A stretch of 64,000 nt of DNA. Source: Gelidibacter gilvus. Lineage in GTDB: Bacteria; Bacteroidota; Bacteroidia; Flavobacteriales; Flavobacteriaceae. Positions 41,305-50,453 of this stretch are shown here, piece by piece. Every line of letters begins with the position of its first letter. Position 1 is the first letter of the stretch. A model generated the notes under the pieces. It saw nothing but the letters and a program-made list of their open reading frames with translations. It was not told the DNA's origin and did no database searches. Position numbers and translations under genes: made by a program. The stretch covers positions 124,001 through 188,000 of the forward strand of contig NZ_SDDZ01000005.1 of assembly GCF_004115975.1 (NCBI RefSeq), written 5' to 3'.

Positions 41305-43611
41305 TTAGACTGTTACTGCATCATTCGGATTTATGGTAATAACTTTTCCATTAACCAAAATATCCATAGCTTGATTGCCTTCCAATTCAAATTTCGTTTC
41401 GGTTTTACCAACGCTTATTTCAAGAATCTGATTCCTAAAGTTGATTTTAAATGCATAAGAATCCCACTGCTCAGGGATTTTAGGCTCAAAGGACAGTTTG
41501 TTATCAATAACGCGCATGCCGCCAAAACCTTCCACAATACTCATCCAGGTGCCTGCCATGGAGGTGATATGCAATCCTTCTTCAACCTCGTGGTTGTAAT
41601 CGTCCAAATCCAATCTTGCGGTACGTACATAAAACTGGTAAGCTTGCTCCATTCTTCCTAATTTTGCTGCCTGAATGCTGTGTACACATGGCGATAAGGA
41701 ACTTTCATGGACGGTAAACGGTTCGTAAAAATCAAAATGGCGTTCCAGTTCGTCTATCGAAAATTGATCTTCAAAGAAATAAAATCCTTGAAGTGTGTCT
41801 GCCTGTTTAATATAAGGCGAACGCAAAATCCGATCCCAAGACCATTTTTGATTGATTGGACGCTCTGATCTTGGCAGATCTTTTACTGTAATCAATTCCT
41901 TATCCAGAAACCCATCTTGCTGTAAATACACTTGATGCTCTTCTGAATATGGGAAAAACATTTTTGAAGCGATCTCTTTCCAATCTGATAGTTCGCTGTC
42001 TAATAACTTTGTTTCGTCCACAACACGTGTCAAATCTGAAGCATAGTCATCCTTCATTTTAGAAATGATTTCCAAAGTGTAATTAAGGCACCATTGTGCG
42101 ATATAATTTGTGTGGAAATTATTGTTGATATTATTTTCGTATTCATTTGGTCCTGTTACCCCCAAGATCACATACTTATTCTTTTCCGTCGAAAACGTCG
42201 CGCGCTGCTTCCAAAAACGTGCAATAGCGATCAACACTTCCAATCCTTTTTCTGGGATATAGCTGAAATCGCCGGTATAACGGTGGAAATTAAAAATTGC
42301 AAAGGCGATGGCACCGTTACGGTGGATTTCCTGAAAGGTAATCTCCCATTCGTTGTGGCATTCTTCACCATTCATGGTCACCATAGGATAGAGTGCAGCA
42401 CCATCTTTAAATCCGAGTTTTTGGGCATTTTCAATGGCTTTTTCCAAGTGATTGTAACGATAGGTCAACAAATTTCTGGCTACTTCTTGATCTTTGGTTG
42501 CCATATAAAATGGAATACAATAGGCTTCCGTATCCCAATAGGTACTACCGCCGTATTTTTCACCCGTAAACCCTTTCGGACCAATATTTAAACGCGCATC
42601 CTTACCTAAATAAGTATGGTTGAGTTGCATGATATTGAAACGAATTCCTTGTTGTGCGCTGACATCGCCTTCAATAGTGATATCTGACATCTTCCATATC
42701 TTTGCCCATGCTTCTTTTTGGTCTTTAAGCATGTGATCAAAGCCAAGTTTTGAGGCGTTGGTCAAGGTTTTCTTTGCAATCGAAACCAAGTCGTTTTTAT
42801 CATGATAGCGATCCACGGTATAGCCGCCGAATTTGGTCATCGTCAACGTATCTCCCCTGTTTACTTTTGAACTGTATTCAAAAGCAATGGTTTTATCAGT
42901 TTTGTTTATGGTCTTGGTGTCATTTAAAACGTTCCCGTTTAAAGACAATTGGGTCTGCATAGCGGTACACACATGAAAATTAGTAATCATGGTGTGCGAC
43001 ACAATAAACGCTTGATCGCCTTCAGAACCGACACTTAAAATATTCCAGAATTTATCATCCCAATTGCTGTCCTCATTGGTGATTCCGGCATCGAGATAAG
43101 GCTCAAAAACTATTTGGGCGTCATTGTTTAAGGGCGTTACATTGTACTGAATGACGCCAACCTCATCCATATCCAAACTCAAAAAGCGTTTGGTTTCCAC
43201 TTTTAGGTCGATGGAATTTTGAAGCGTCACTTCAAAACTTCTGGACAACCAACCTTCTTTCATGTTGAGTTCCCTTCTAAAATTTCTGACCTCTTTACAC
43301 GCTGCCAAATCCAAGGCTTCACCGTTGACATTGACATTGATTCCAATCCAATTTGGAGCGTTAAGTACTTTGGCAAAATATTCCGGATATCCGTTTTTCC
43401 ACCACCCTACTTTGGTTTTATCTGGATAATAAACACCGGCAACATAACTGCCCTGAAATGTTTTTCCTGAATAGTGCTCTTCAAAATTGGCACGCTGGCC
43501 CATGGCACCATTACCAATACTGAAAATACTTTCAGAAGATTTGACACGATCGGCTTCAAAGCCCTCTTCAATGATGGACCAATTGTTTGGTACGATATAA
43601 TTTTGATTCAT
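41305..43611 (-). CDS. GH65 glycoside phosphorylase (probable maltose phosphorylase)
   Basis: A 768-residue cytoplasmic enzyme, no signal peptide. GH65 marks: beta-sandwich N-domain (GNGAMGQRANFEEHYSG), GGSTYWDTEAYCIPFY and TMNGEECHNEWEITFQEIHRNGAIAF, catalytic acid Glu490 in VTGPNEYENN, and the phosphate-binding region near HESSLSPCVHSIQAAKLGR. It would split maltose with phosphate into glucose and beta-glucose-1-phosphate, which matches the beta-phosphoglucomutase encoded just downstream. Kojibiose or trehalose phosphorylase cannot be excluded by sequence, but context favours maltose. Confidence 0.92.
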   Translation of the reverse strand: MNQNYIVPNNWSIIEEGFEADRVKSSESIFSIGNGAMGQRANFEEHYSGKTFQGSYVAGVYYPDKTKVGWWKNGYPEYFAKVLNAPNWIGINVNVNGEALDLAACKEVRNFRRELNMKEGWLSRSFEVTLQNSIDLKVETKRFLSLDMDEVGVIQYNVTPLNNDAQIVFEPYLDAGITNEDSNWDDKFWNILSVGSEGDQAFIVSHTMITNFHVCTAMQTQLSLNGNVLNDTKTINKTDKTIAFEYSSKVNRGDTLTMTKFGGYTVDRYHDKNDLVSIAKKTLTNASKLGFDHMLKDQKEAWAKIWKMSDITIEGDVSAQQGIRFNIMQLNHTYLGKDARLNIGPKGFTGEKYGGSTYWDTEAYCIPFYMATKDQEVARNLLTYRYNHLEKAIENAQKLGFKDGAALYPMVTMNGEECHNEWEITFQEIHRNGAIAFAIFNFHRYTGDFSYIPEKGLEVLIAIARFWKQRATFSTEKNKYVILGVTGPNEYENNINNNFHTNYIAQWCLNYTLEIISKMKDDYASDLTRVVDETKLLDSELSDWKEIASKMFFPYSEEHQVYLQQDGFLDKELITVKDLPRSERPINQKWSWDRILRSPYIKQADTLQGFYFFEDQFSIDELERHFDFYEPFTVHESSLSPCVHSIQAAKLGRMEQAYQFYVRTARLDLDDYNHEVEEGLHITSMAGTWMSIVEGFGGMRVIDNKLSFEPKIPEQWDSYAFKINFRNQILEISVGKTETKFELEGNQAMDILVNGKVITINPNDAVTV

Positions 43612-43799
43612 TTTTTATAATTATTAAGCTATTCCGAGGATTGAAATAATATGACGGTTTTATTATGAGATTCCTTCACTTCGCTCGGAATGACGTTTAG
43701 TGGTTTATTTATTTTTTAACCGCAATGGACGCAAGGCTTTTCGCAAGGGTCGCAATGAGGTTGTTCTTTTTTATTACTATTCTTTCTTAATACTTTGTA

Positions 43800-44456
43800 C
43801 TACTTGCTGATTAACTCGTTTAAAAAATCAATGTCAATTTCCGTAAAATCGGTAAAGACATAATCGGCTTCATGAAGTATGTCTTTTTTGCCAATTCCAA
43901 TGGAAATCATTCCGGCATTGTTCGCAGCCTGAATTCCCGCTACCGCATCTTCAAAAACAATGCAATGTTCGGGGGGAACATTTAAATGTTGGGCTGATTT
44001 TAAAAACACTTCGGGATCTGGTTTGGCTTTAGTGACATCATTTCCATCAACGATGACGTCAAATTTTTCGAGGATATTTACTTTTTCCAAGATCATTCGT
44101 GCATTTTTACTTGCAGAGCCCAAAGCGATGTGCTGGTTTTCATTTCTAAGGAAATCTAAAGTTTTGGTGACATCGGGAAGAATTTCCTGTTCGTCCATCT
44201 TATCGATATAGGTCAAATAATCGGTGTTTTTAAGTGCCATGAGCTTTGTGAATTCAGCTTCGCTAATGGTTTTATTCCCCCAAGCAAGAATTTTCTCCAA
44301 AGATTTGACTCTGCTGACACCTTTCAACTGTTCATTTTGATGCTCGGTAAAATCAACACCGATACTACCTGCCAATTTTTTCCAAGCCAAAAAATGGTAT
44401 TTTGCGGTATCCACAATCACACCGTCAAGGTCAAAGATGAATGCTTTTCTAGTCAT
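43800..44456 (-). CDS. pgmB: Beta-phosphoglucomutase
   Basis: A 218-residue HAD-superfamily enzyme converting beta-glucose-1-phosphate to glucose-6-phosphate. Motif I FDLDGVIVDT gives the nucleophile Asp8 and Asp10. The cap has FHEHQNEQLKGVSRVKSL-type helix (here DFTEHQNEQLKGVSRV), diagnostic for beta-PGM. Motif II is LGSASKN, motif III Lys in VTKAKPDPEVF, motif IV VFEDAVAGIQAA. It overlaps the MFS transporter gene by 8 bp, and its product consumes what the GH65 enzyme makes. Confidence 0.93.
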   Translation of the reverse strand: MTRKAFIFDLDGVIVDTAKYHFLAWKKLAGSIGVDFTEHQNEQLKGVSRVKSLEKILAWGNKTISEAEFTKLMALKNTDYLTYIDKMDEQEILPDVTKTLDFLRNENQHIALGSASKNARMILEKVNILEKFDVIVDGNDVTKAKPDPEVFLKSAQHLNVPPEHCIVFEDAVAGIQAANNAGMISIGIGKKDILHEADYVFTDFTEIDIDFLNELISK

Positions 44457-45984
44457 GTTTTATTGTATTTACTTTGTCGTTTACCATTAATGAAAGAATG
44501 CCTGCCAAAATCATTGAGCAGCCTCCAATCAATAAGGCATAAATAGGTTCGTTGTTAAAAAATTTGGACACCAAAAATCCAAGTATTGAAGCGGCCACCA
44601 ATTGCGGAATCACAATAAAGAAGTTGAACACGCCCATATAATAACCCATTTTTGAAGCTGGAAGCGCACCTGAAAGCATGGCATAAGGCACAGATAAAAT
44701 ACTGGCCCAAGCAATTCCCACGCCTATCATTGGTAACCATTCCATGGTGAATGTTGTTGGATTGGTGATGAAGTAAAGTGACATCATCCCAAGTCCGCCT
44801 GCCACCAAAGCCAAGAAATGCGTAAATTTTCGGCTGGTTGCTTTTGCCAATAAAGGCAGTAAAAAAGCCACCGCAGCAGCGATAATATTGTAGTTGGCAA
44901 ACATTTCGCCCACTTGGTTTGCTCCCGTATTATAAGCTATAGAGGTGGTATCGGTGGTTTGATAAATATGTTCAGTTACCGCAGCAGTGGCGTAAATCCA
45001 CATAGAAAATAATGAGAACCACGAGAAAAACTGTACCCATGCCAATTGCTTCATGACCTTTGGCATCATCTGGAAATCATTCACAATATTTACAAAACCA
45101 TTTCTGGTTTTATGTGTTTGCAAATACCCTGAAATAATAAGGGCGATCCCACCAAAAGTGATCAGTCCTAAAGTAAGCACATAAAGATCTTTTTTCAGAT
45201 CGTAGGTATAAACCAAATAACTGGAGATTAAACCCACGGCCAAAATGAGGAGTCCTTTGTTCAGATGTGATTTTCCGTTTTTTTGGTACCACTCTTCAGA
45301 AAAACTTTCACGTACAGGTTTGAATTCCTTTTCCTGTTCTTCAAAAATTTTCATTTCTTCAGGCGTGTATTCTTTCGATTTTATAACCGTCCACAAAACA
45401 GCCAGGAAAAAAGCCACACCACCAATGTAAAACGAGTATTTTACAGAATCAGGAATAATTCCTTCTGGCGCAGTATTGGCCACTCCAAAATAGGTGAGCA
45501 TTAACGGCAGCTTTGACGCCACATAGGCACCAATCCCAATAAAAAAACTTTGCATGGCAAAACCTCTCGTTCGCTGTTCTTCGGGAAGATTATCACCCAC
45601 AAAGGCACGGAATGGTTCCATGGAAACATTTATGGAGGCATCCAATATCCAAAGCATACCTGCCGCCACCCAAAGCACGGGTGAATTGGGCATCACAAAC
45701 AAGGCCAAGGAGGCAAAAATGGCTCCAATCAAAAAATAAGGCCGGCGACGTCCCAAACGGGAATGCCAAGTCTTATCACTTAAATAGCCAATAATGGGCT
45801 GAACAATTAAACCCGTTAATGGCGCAGCCACCCAGAGGATTGGAATGTCATCAATCTCTGCTCCTAAAGTTTGGAAAATACGGCTAACGTTAGCATTTTG
45901 TAGGGCAAAACCCATTTGGATTCCTAAAAATCCGAAACTCATGTTCCAGATTTCCCAAAATCCAAGCGTACGCTTTTTCATCAT
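44449..45984 (-). CDS. MFS sugar transporter, probable maltose/maltodextrin importer
   Basis: A 511-residue inner-membrane protein with about twelve helices. The loop between helices 2 and 3 carries DKTWHSRLGRRRPYFLIGAI, the glycoside-transporter (SLC45/GPH-like) signature. Other marks are EPFRAFVGDNLPEEQRTRGFAMQSFFIGIGA and a central cytoplasmic loop. It lies between the LacI regulator and pgmB in the starch operon, and its 3' end overlaps pgmB. It would bring maltose into the cytoplasm for the GH65 phosphorylase. Confidence 0.9.
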   Translation of the reverse strand: MMKKRTLGFWEIWNMSFGFLGIQMGFALQNANVSRIFQTLGAEIDDIPILWVAAPLTGLIVQPIIGYLSDKTWHSRLGRRRPYFLIGAIFASLALFVMPNSPVLWVAAGMLWILDASINVSMEPFRAFVGDNLPEEQRTRGFAMQSFFIGIGAYVASKLPLMLTYFGVANTAPEGIIPDSVKYSFYIGGVAFFLAVLWTVIKSKEYTPEEMKIFEEQEKEFKPVRESFSEEWYQKNGKSHLNKGLLILAVGLISSYLVYTYDLKKDLYVLTLGLITFGGIALIISGYLQTHKTRNGFVNIVNDFQMMPKVMKQLAWVQFFSWFSLFSMWIYATAAVTEHIYQTTDTTSIAYNTGANQVGEMFANYNIIAAAVAFLLPLLAKATSRKFTHFLALVAGGLGMMSLYFITNPTTFTMEWLPMIGVGIAWASILSVPYAMLSGALPASKMGYYMGVFNFFIVIPQLVAASILGFLVSKFFNNEPIYALLIGGCSMILAGILSLMVNDKVNTIKHD

Positions 45985-46219
45985 AGTATGTTTAAATTAA
46001 TACTATTGATAAGCGATAAAACTTATCAAAACTTATTTGTAAGAAGTGAAAACAAAGTTTTGATTATGTGGTAAAGATAGTAAAGTTTTTAAATCTGCAA
46101 TATGTTTTTGGTGCTTCTGTAAATTCTTTAGGAAATGAATTCAACTTATGTTCTACGTCTTAAAGCCTTACGCTAAAATCACCATGGATCTTTTCCTTTC
46201 ATCCCAGAAAAAGCACTTC

Positions 46220-47260
46220 TTATTTTGTCGAGTTTCTTTCAATGAGCTCGGTTTCAATAACAATTGTGGTATACCGCTCTTCTTCGTCATCACGCTCAAG
46301 GTTGTCTATCAGCAGTTTTGCTGCAGCCTCCCCCATTTCCTGGCCGTGCTGACTTACCGTTGACAAACTCGGGGTGGCATGCTTAGAAAGCACGCCATCG
46401 GTAAAGCCAATAAACTGAATATCATCTGGGATTTTCATGCCCAGATTACGAGCCACTTTCATAGCTATAATGGCGTACAGCTCATTCACAGCAAAAACAC
46501 CATCGATATTTTTATTATTCTGAAACAAGCCCTCAATCTCCCTTTCCAAGGATTCCAAACGGTCGTCAGAAACCAATTCGTCATCTACCTTTAGGATTAA
46601 ATCTGTATCTGGAGTAATTTCATAAGCTTCTAAAGCTTCCAAATACCCCTGAGTTCTAAGTTTTCCAACACTAACATAATCTTTTGTAGTAATAATGGCC
46701 ACGTTTTTACAGCCATTGGACAGCAGTTTTGACACCGCATTTTTTGAGCCTTTTAAGTCATCAATGATCACTTTATCACAGTGGATCTCATTCACAATAC
46801 GGTCGAACATCACGATAGGCATTCCTTGGTTAATGGTCTCCTTAAAATGATGATAATCTTGTTGTTGTAAAGTTTCCTTGGCAATGGAAAGGATAAATCC
46901 GTCAATACTACCATTGGCCAACATTTGCATGTTGATCACCTCTTTATCAAAGGATTCGTTGGAAAGCCCAATAATGACATTATAACCTCTTTTATTCGCA
47001 ACCAACTCAATCCCACTAATGACTTTTGAGAAAAAATGATGGACAATTTCTGGAATGATAACCCCGATGGTTTTGGTTTTTCGGTTTTTAAGACTCAGTG
47101 CGATGTTGTTGGGCCTATAGTTATAAAGTTTGGCAAAAGCCTGTACCTTTTGCCGGGTATCTTCGCTAATTTCTATACTGTCTCTCAGCGCTTTAGACAC
47201 TGTTGAAATAGAGACATCCAATTCTCTTGCTATTTGTTTTAAAGTAATTTTCTTCTTCAT
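46220..47260 (-). CDS. LacI-family transcriptional regulator of the starch locus
   Basis: A 346-residue LacI/GalR repressor. The N-terminal helix-turn-helix is ITLKQIARELDVSISTVSKALRD (about residues 4-26), the hinge helix is in RPNNIALSLKNRKTKTIGVIIPE, and a periplasmic-binding-protein-like sensor domain follows to the end (GFTDGVLSKHATPSLSTVSQHGQEMGEAAAKLL). It lies between the two divergent arms. The expected ligand is maltose or a maltodextrin. A matching operator is at 47421-47434. This differs from Bacteroides, where the membrane regulator SusR does this job. Confidence 0.93.
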   Translation of the reverse strand: MKKKITLKQIARELDVSISTVSKALRDSIEISEDTRQKVQAFAKLYNYRPNNIALSLKNRKTKTIGVIIPEIVHHFFSKVISGIELVANKRGYNVIIGLSNESFDKEVINMQMLANGSIDGFILSIAKETLQQQDYHHFKETINQGMPIVMFDRIVNEIHCDKVIIDDLKGSKNAVSKLLSNGCKNVAIITTKDYVSVGKLRTQGYLEALEAYEITPDTDLILKVDDELVSDDRLESLEREIEGLFQNNKNIDGVFAVNELYAIIAMKVARNLGMKIPDDIQFIGFTDGVLSKHATPSLSTVSQHGQEMGEAAAKLLIDNLERDDEEERYTTIVIETELIERNSTK

Positions 47261-47545
47261 AATAACCTATCGCCAAAAGATGGCATTTAATTGCCAATAA
47301 TGTAATTATAATTAACCACAAATTCAATAGCGAAAACTAAAGGTATGGCATTGTTACTAATTGAACGTTATTTTGATTATATTTAAATTATTCCCCCCAA
47401 ACACAAAAAAGTTGTCAACACGAAAACGTTTTCGCTATGAATATGACAATGTTAATTCTGCAATCCAATTAAAATTTATTTAAGTTTAACCCAAGAAGTG
47501 AAAATATAAGTGAATTATTAACACAATCAACTTTAAAAATAGTGT
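47261..47545. promoter_or_regulatory. Divergent promoter region between LacI regulator and susC
   Basis: 285 bp of AT-rich DNA that must drive both arms. A perfect operator-like palindrome is at 47421-47434, about 112 bp upstream of susC and 160 bp upstream of the regulator. I cannot place the Bacteroidota -7 box (TAnnTTTG) with confidence. Confidence 0.7.
47421..47434. promoter_or_regulatory. LacI-type operator, perfect 14-bp palindrome
   Basis: CGAAAACGTTTTCG reads the same on both strands, with the central CG and A/T flanks typical of LacI/GalR operators. Being next to the LacI gene, it is the best candidate for the site controlling the susC arm and perhaps the regulator itself. Confidence 0.8.
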
Positions 47546-50449
47546 ATGAAAACATTTATGAATAGCTTAATGTTATTGGTATTTTTAATACCCTCAGTCA
47601 TGTGGTCTCAAACCACTGTTTCTGGGACTGTAACAGATCAAGCTAATGCATTACCCCTACCGGGCGTAAATATTGTAATTAAAGGAACTACCACAGGAAC
47701 TACTACAGATTTTGATGGTAACTTCAGCATCAGCGCAAATAACGGCGATGTTGTCGTGTTTTCTTATGTTGGATATGGATCTCAGGAAATCATCTATACA
47801 GGACAACAGCGATTGAACGTTGTGCTTATAGAGGATACTGCTCAATTGGACGAAATCGTTTTGATTGGATATGGTTCAACAACTAAGCAAGACGCTACAG
47901 GTGCGGTTGAAAAAATTGGTGAAAAAGAATTTAATCAAGGTGCCATTGTATCTCCTGAGCAATTGTTGGCAGGTAAATCTGCCGGGGTACGTATCACTTC
48001 CGGAGGTGGAGATCCGGGTGGTGGCTCTGAAATCAGAATTAGAGGTGGTGCTTCATTATCCGCAAACAACTCTCCGTTAATTGTTGTAGATGGTTTACCA
48101 TTGGACCAACGTGGCGTGCAAGGTGTAAGAAATCAATTGAATGCCATCAATCCAAATGACATTGAGGATTTTGTCATCTTAAAAGATGCTTCTGCAACTG
48201 CAATTTATGGTTCGAGAGCGTCAAATGGTGTGATCTTGATCACTACCAAGAAAGGAAAGACCAATTCGCCGTTTAAAGTAGAATACGATTTAAAAGCGTC
48301 TGTTGGAACAGTAAGCGATTATGTGGATGTGCTTTCTGCTGATCAAGTGAGAGCAATTGCCCTCACGGACTCCAATTACAATGCTAGTTTATTAGGAAAT
48401 GCCAACACAGACTGGCAGAAACATATTTATCAAACTGCCGTTGGAGCCATACATAATGTCACGGTTTCAAAAGGTTATGAAAGTTTTAATTTCCGTGCCA
48501 ACATTAACCACACCTCACAACAGGGGATTTTAACTGGCGATTTATACGAACGTAATTCCATCAACCTTTCAGCAGTTAAACGTCTTTTAAACAATAATTT
48601 GAAATTGACCTTAACCACAAAAGGGATTATAGACGACAATAAGTTTGCCGATCACGGTGCTATTGGTGCAGCGGTAGGATTTGACCCAACACAGGCGGTA
48701 TACAATCCGGATGGATCATTCTTTCAGCATGTAGGTCAGAACTTGGCGTTTACCAACCCTGTTTTCACATTGGCCAACAATAATAACAGAGCTCGTAACC
48801 AACGAAATATTACGAATTTCAATATCGACTACAACCTCCCGTTTTTGGAAGGTTTAAAATTCAATTTGAATGCAGGTCTTGATTATTCTGAGCTTTCAGG
48901 TAAGCAATACAGCCCTGCCAGCCCTAATAAACCGGGAAGTATTAATTACGAGAACTTTTACGAAGGACTCAACAGAAACTCGTTGTTGGACTTCTATTTC
49001 AATTATAAAACAAAATTAGAATCCATCAATACAAATATGGATTTAACTGCAGGACATTCATATCAAGAGTTTTATATCAAATCTGATCGTCGTGAAACAG
49101 AATCTTCTGGTAGTCTTATACAACGTCCAACAATAATCAATAGAAACGCATTAGAGTCTTATTTCGCACGTGCAAGTTTTGACTTTGACAATAAATATCT
49201 ATTGTCTTTGTCTTTAAGACGTGATGGATCTTCACGATTTGGAGAAGATAACCGATGGAGTAATTTCCCAGGTGTTTCTATAGGATGGAAAATGACCAAT
49301 GAAGAATTTTTACAAAATTCATTGTTCTCAAATCTAAAATTGAGAGCAGGTTGGGGTAAAACCGGTCAACAGGAGATTGGTCAAAATTACGGCTACTTAG
49401 GTATTTACAGCCCAGGTAGATCAGACGCCAGTGTTCAATTTGGATATGTCAATGGTGTTCCACAATTTATAAACACGTTACGCCCTGAGGAGTTTGATGA
49501 AAACCTTAAATGGGAAGAAACGTCACAATACAACGTTGCTTTAGATTTTGGATTCTTCAATGAGCGTTTAACAGGAACTGTTGATGCTTATTATAGAGAA
49601 ACTACAGATTTGTTGGCCACTATTCCAACAGCGGCAGGTTCGAATCTTTCAGATTTATTGACCACCAACGTCGGATCTGTTTTAAGTAAAGGTATTGAGA
49701 TCAGTTTAAACGGTGCCTTGGCACGATCAACAGATTTTAATTGGGACTTGGGCTTTAACGTCACTTTCCAAGAAAATAAAATCACGAAATTGAGCCTAGG
49801 TGAAGATCCTAACTTTTTTATCGCCCAAGGCGGCATTAGCGGTGGTGTAGGTAACAATATCCAGTTGTGGAAAGAAGGTTTAGATCCGTCTACTTTTTAT
49901 GTATTTAGACAAGTTTATGATACGGCCGGAAAACCTATAGAAGGAGCTTATGTTGATGTAAACGGCGATAACCAAATTACCGAAGCAGATAAACAAGCTT
50001 ATAAAAAAGCATCTCCTGATGCGTATATGGGATTCACCAACACTTTAAATTATAAGAACTTAGACTTTAGTTTTACGTTTAGAGGAAGCTTTGGTAATTA
50101 CATGTATGATAACGTCGCTTCAGACAGAGGAAATATCACCACGATCAATGATGCACCTGGTCAATATTACGTGAACGGTCATTCAAATGTGTTGGATACA
50201 AATTTCAAAAATCAAAATCTCTTTTCTGATTATTATATCAGCCGAGCGGATTTCGTCAAATTGGACAACGTTTCGCTAGGGTATTTAATTCCTGGTGAAA
50301 AAGTGGACTTGAGAATATCTTTAACGGCAACCAATTTATTGACGCTAACAAAATTCAAAGGTTTAGATCCTGAGATTTCTAACGGTATAGATAACAATTT
50401 CTATCCGAGACCTCAAACTTTTGTATTGGGACTAAATTTTACATTTTAA
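47546..50449 (+). CDS. susC: SusC/RagA-family TonB-dependent outer-membrane transporter
   Basis: A 967-residue protein with a signal peptide (MKTFMNSLMLLVFLIPSVMWSQ), a carboxypeptidase-like repeat domain (VSGTVTDQANALPLPGVNIVIKG, about 25-105), the plug with VLIGYGSTTKQDATGAV, SGGGDPGGGSEIRIRGGASLSANNSPLIVVDGLPL and ILKDASATAIYGSRASNGVILITTKKGK, and a 22-stranded barrel ending FVLGLNFTF. It imports oligosaccharides with TonB energy. Paired with the following SusD gene; only 4 bp separates them. Confidence 0.95.
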   Translation: MKTFMNSLMLLVFLIPSVMWSQTTVSGTVTDQANALPLPGVNIVIKGTTTGTTTDFDGNFSISANNGDVVVFSYVGYGSQEIIYTGQQRLNVVLIEDTAQLDEIVLIGYGSTTKQDATGAVEKIGEKEFNQGAIVSPEQLLAGKSAGVRITSGGGDPGGGSEIRIRGGASLSANNSPLIVVDGLPLDQRGVQGVRNQLNAINPNDIEDFVILKDASATAIYGSRASNGVILITTKKGKTNSPFKVEYDLKASVGTVSDYVDVLSADQVRAIALTDSNYNASLLGNANTDWQKHIYQTAVGAIHNVTVSKGYESFNFRANINHTSQQGILTGDLYERNSINLSAVKRLLNNNLKLTLTTKGIIDDNKFADHGAIGAAVGFDPTQAVYNPDGSFFQHVGQNLAFTNPVFTLANNNNRARNQRNITNFNIDYNLPFLEGLKFNLNAGLDYSELSGKQYSPASPNKPGSINYENFYEGLNRNSLLDFYFNYKTKLESINTNMDLTAGHSYQEFYIKSDRRETESSGSLIQRPTIINRNALESYFARASFDFDNKYLLSLSLRRDGSSRFGEDNRWSNFPGVSIGWKMTNEEFLQNSLFSNLKLRAGWGKTGQQEIGQNYGYLGIYSPGRSDASVQFGYVNGVPQFINTLRPEEFDENLKWEETSQYNVALDFGFFNERLTGTVDAYYRETTDLLATIPTAAGSNLSDLLTTNVGSVLSKGIEISLNGALARSTDFNWDLGFNVTFQENKITKLSLGEDPNFFIAQGGISGGVGNNIQLWKEGLDPSTFYVFRQVYDTAGKPIEGAYVDVNGDNQITEADKQAYKKASPDAYMGFTNTLNYKNLDFSFTFRGSFGNYMYDNVASDRGNITTINDAPGQYYVNGHSNVLDTNFKNQNLFSDYYISRADFVKLDNVSLGYLIPGEKVDLRISLTATNLLTLTKFKGLDPEISNGIDNNFYPRPQTFVLGLNFTF

Positions 50450-50453
50450 TATC

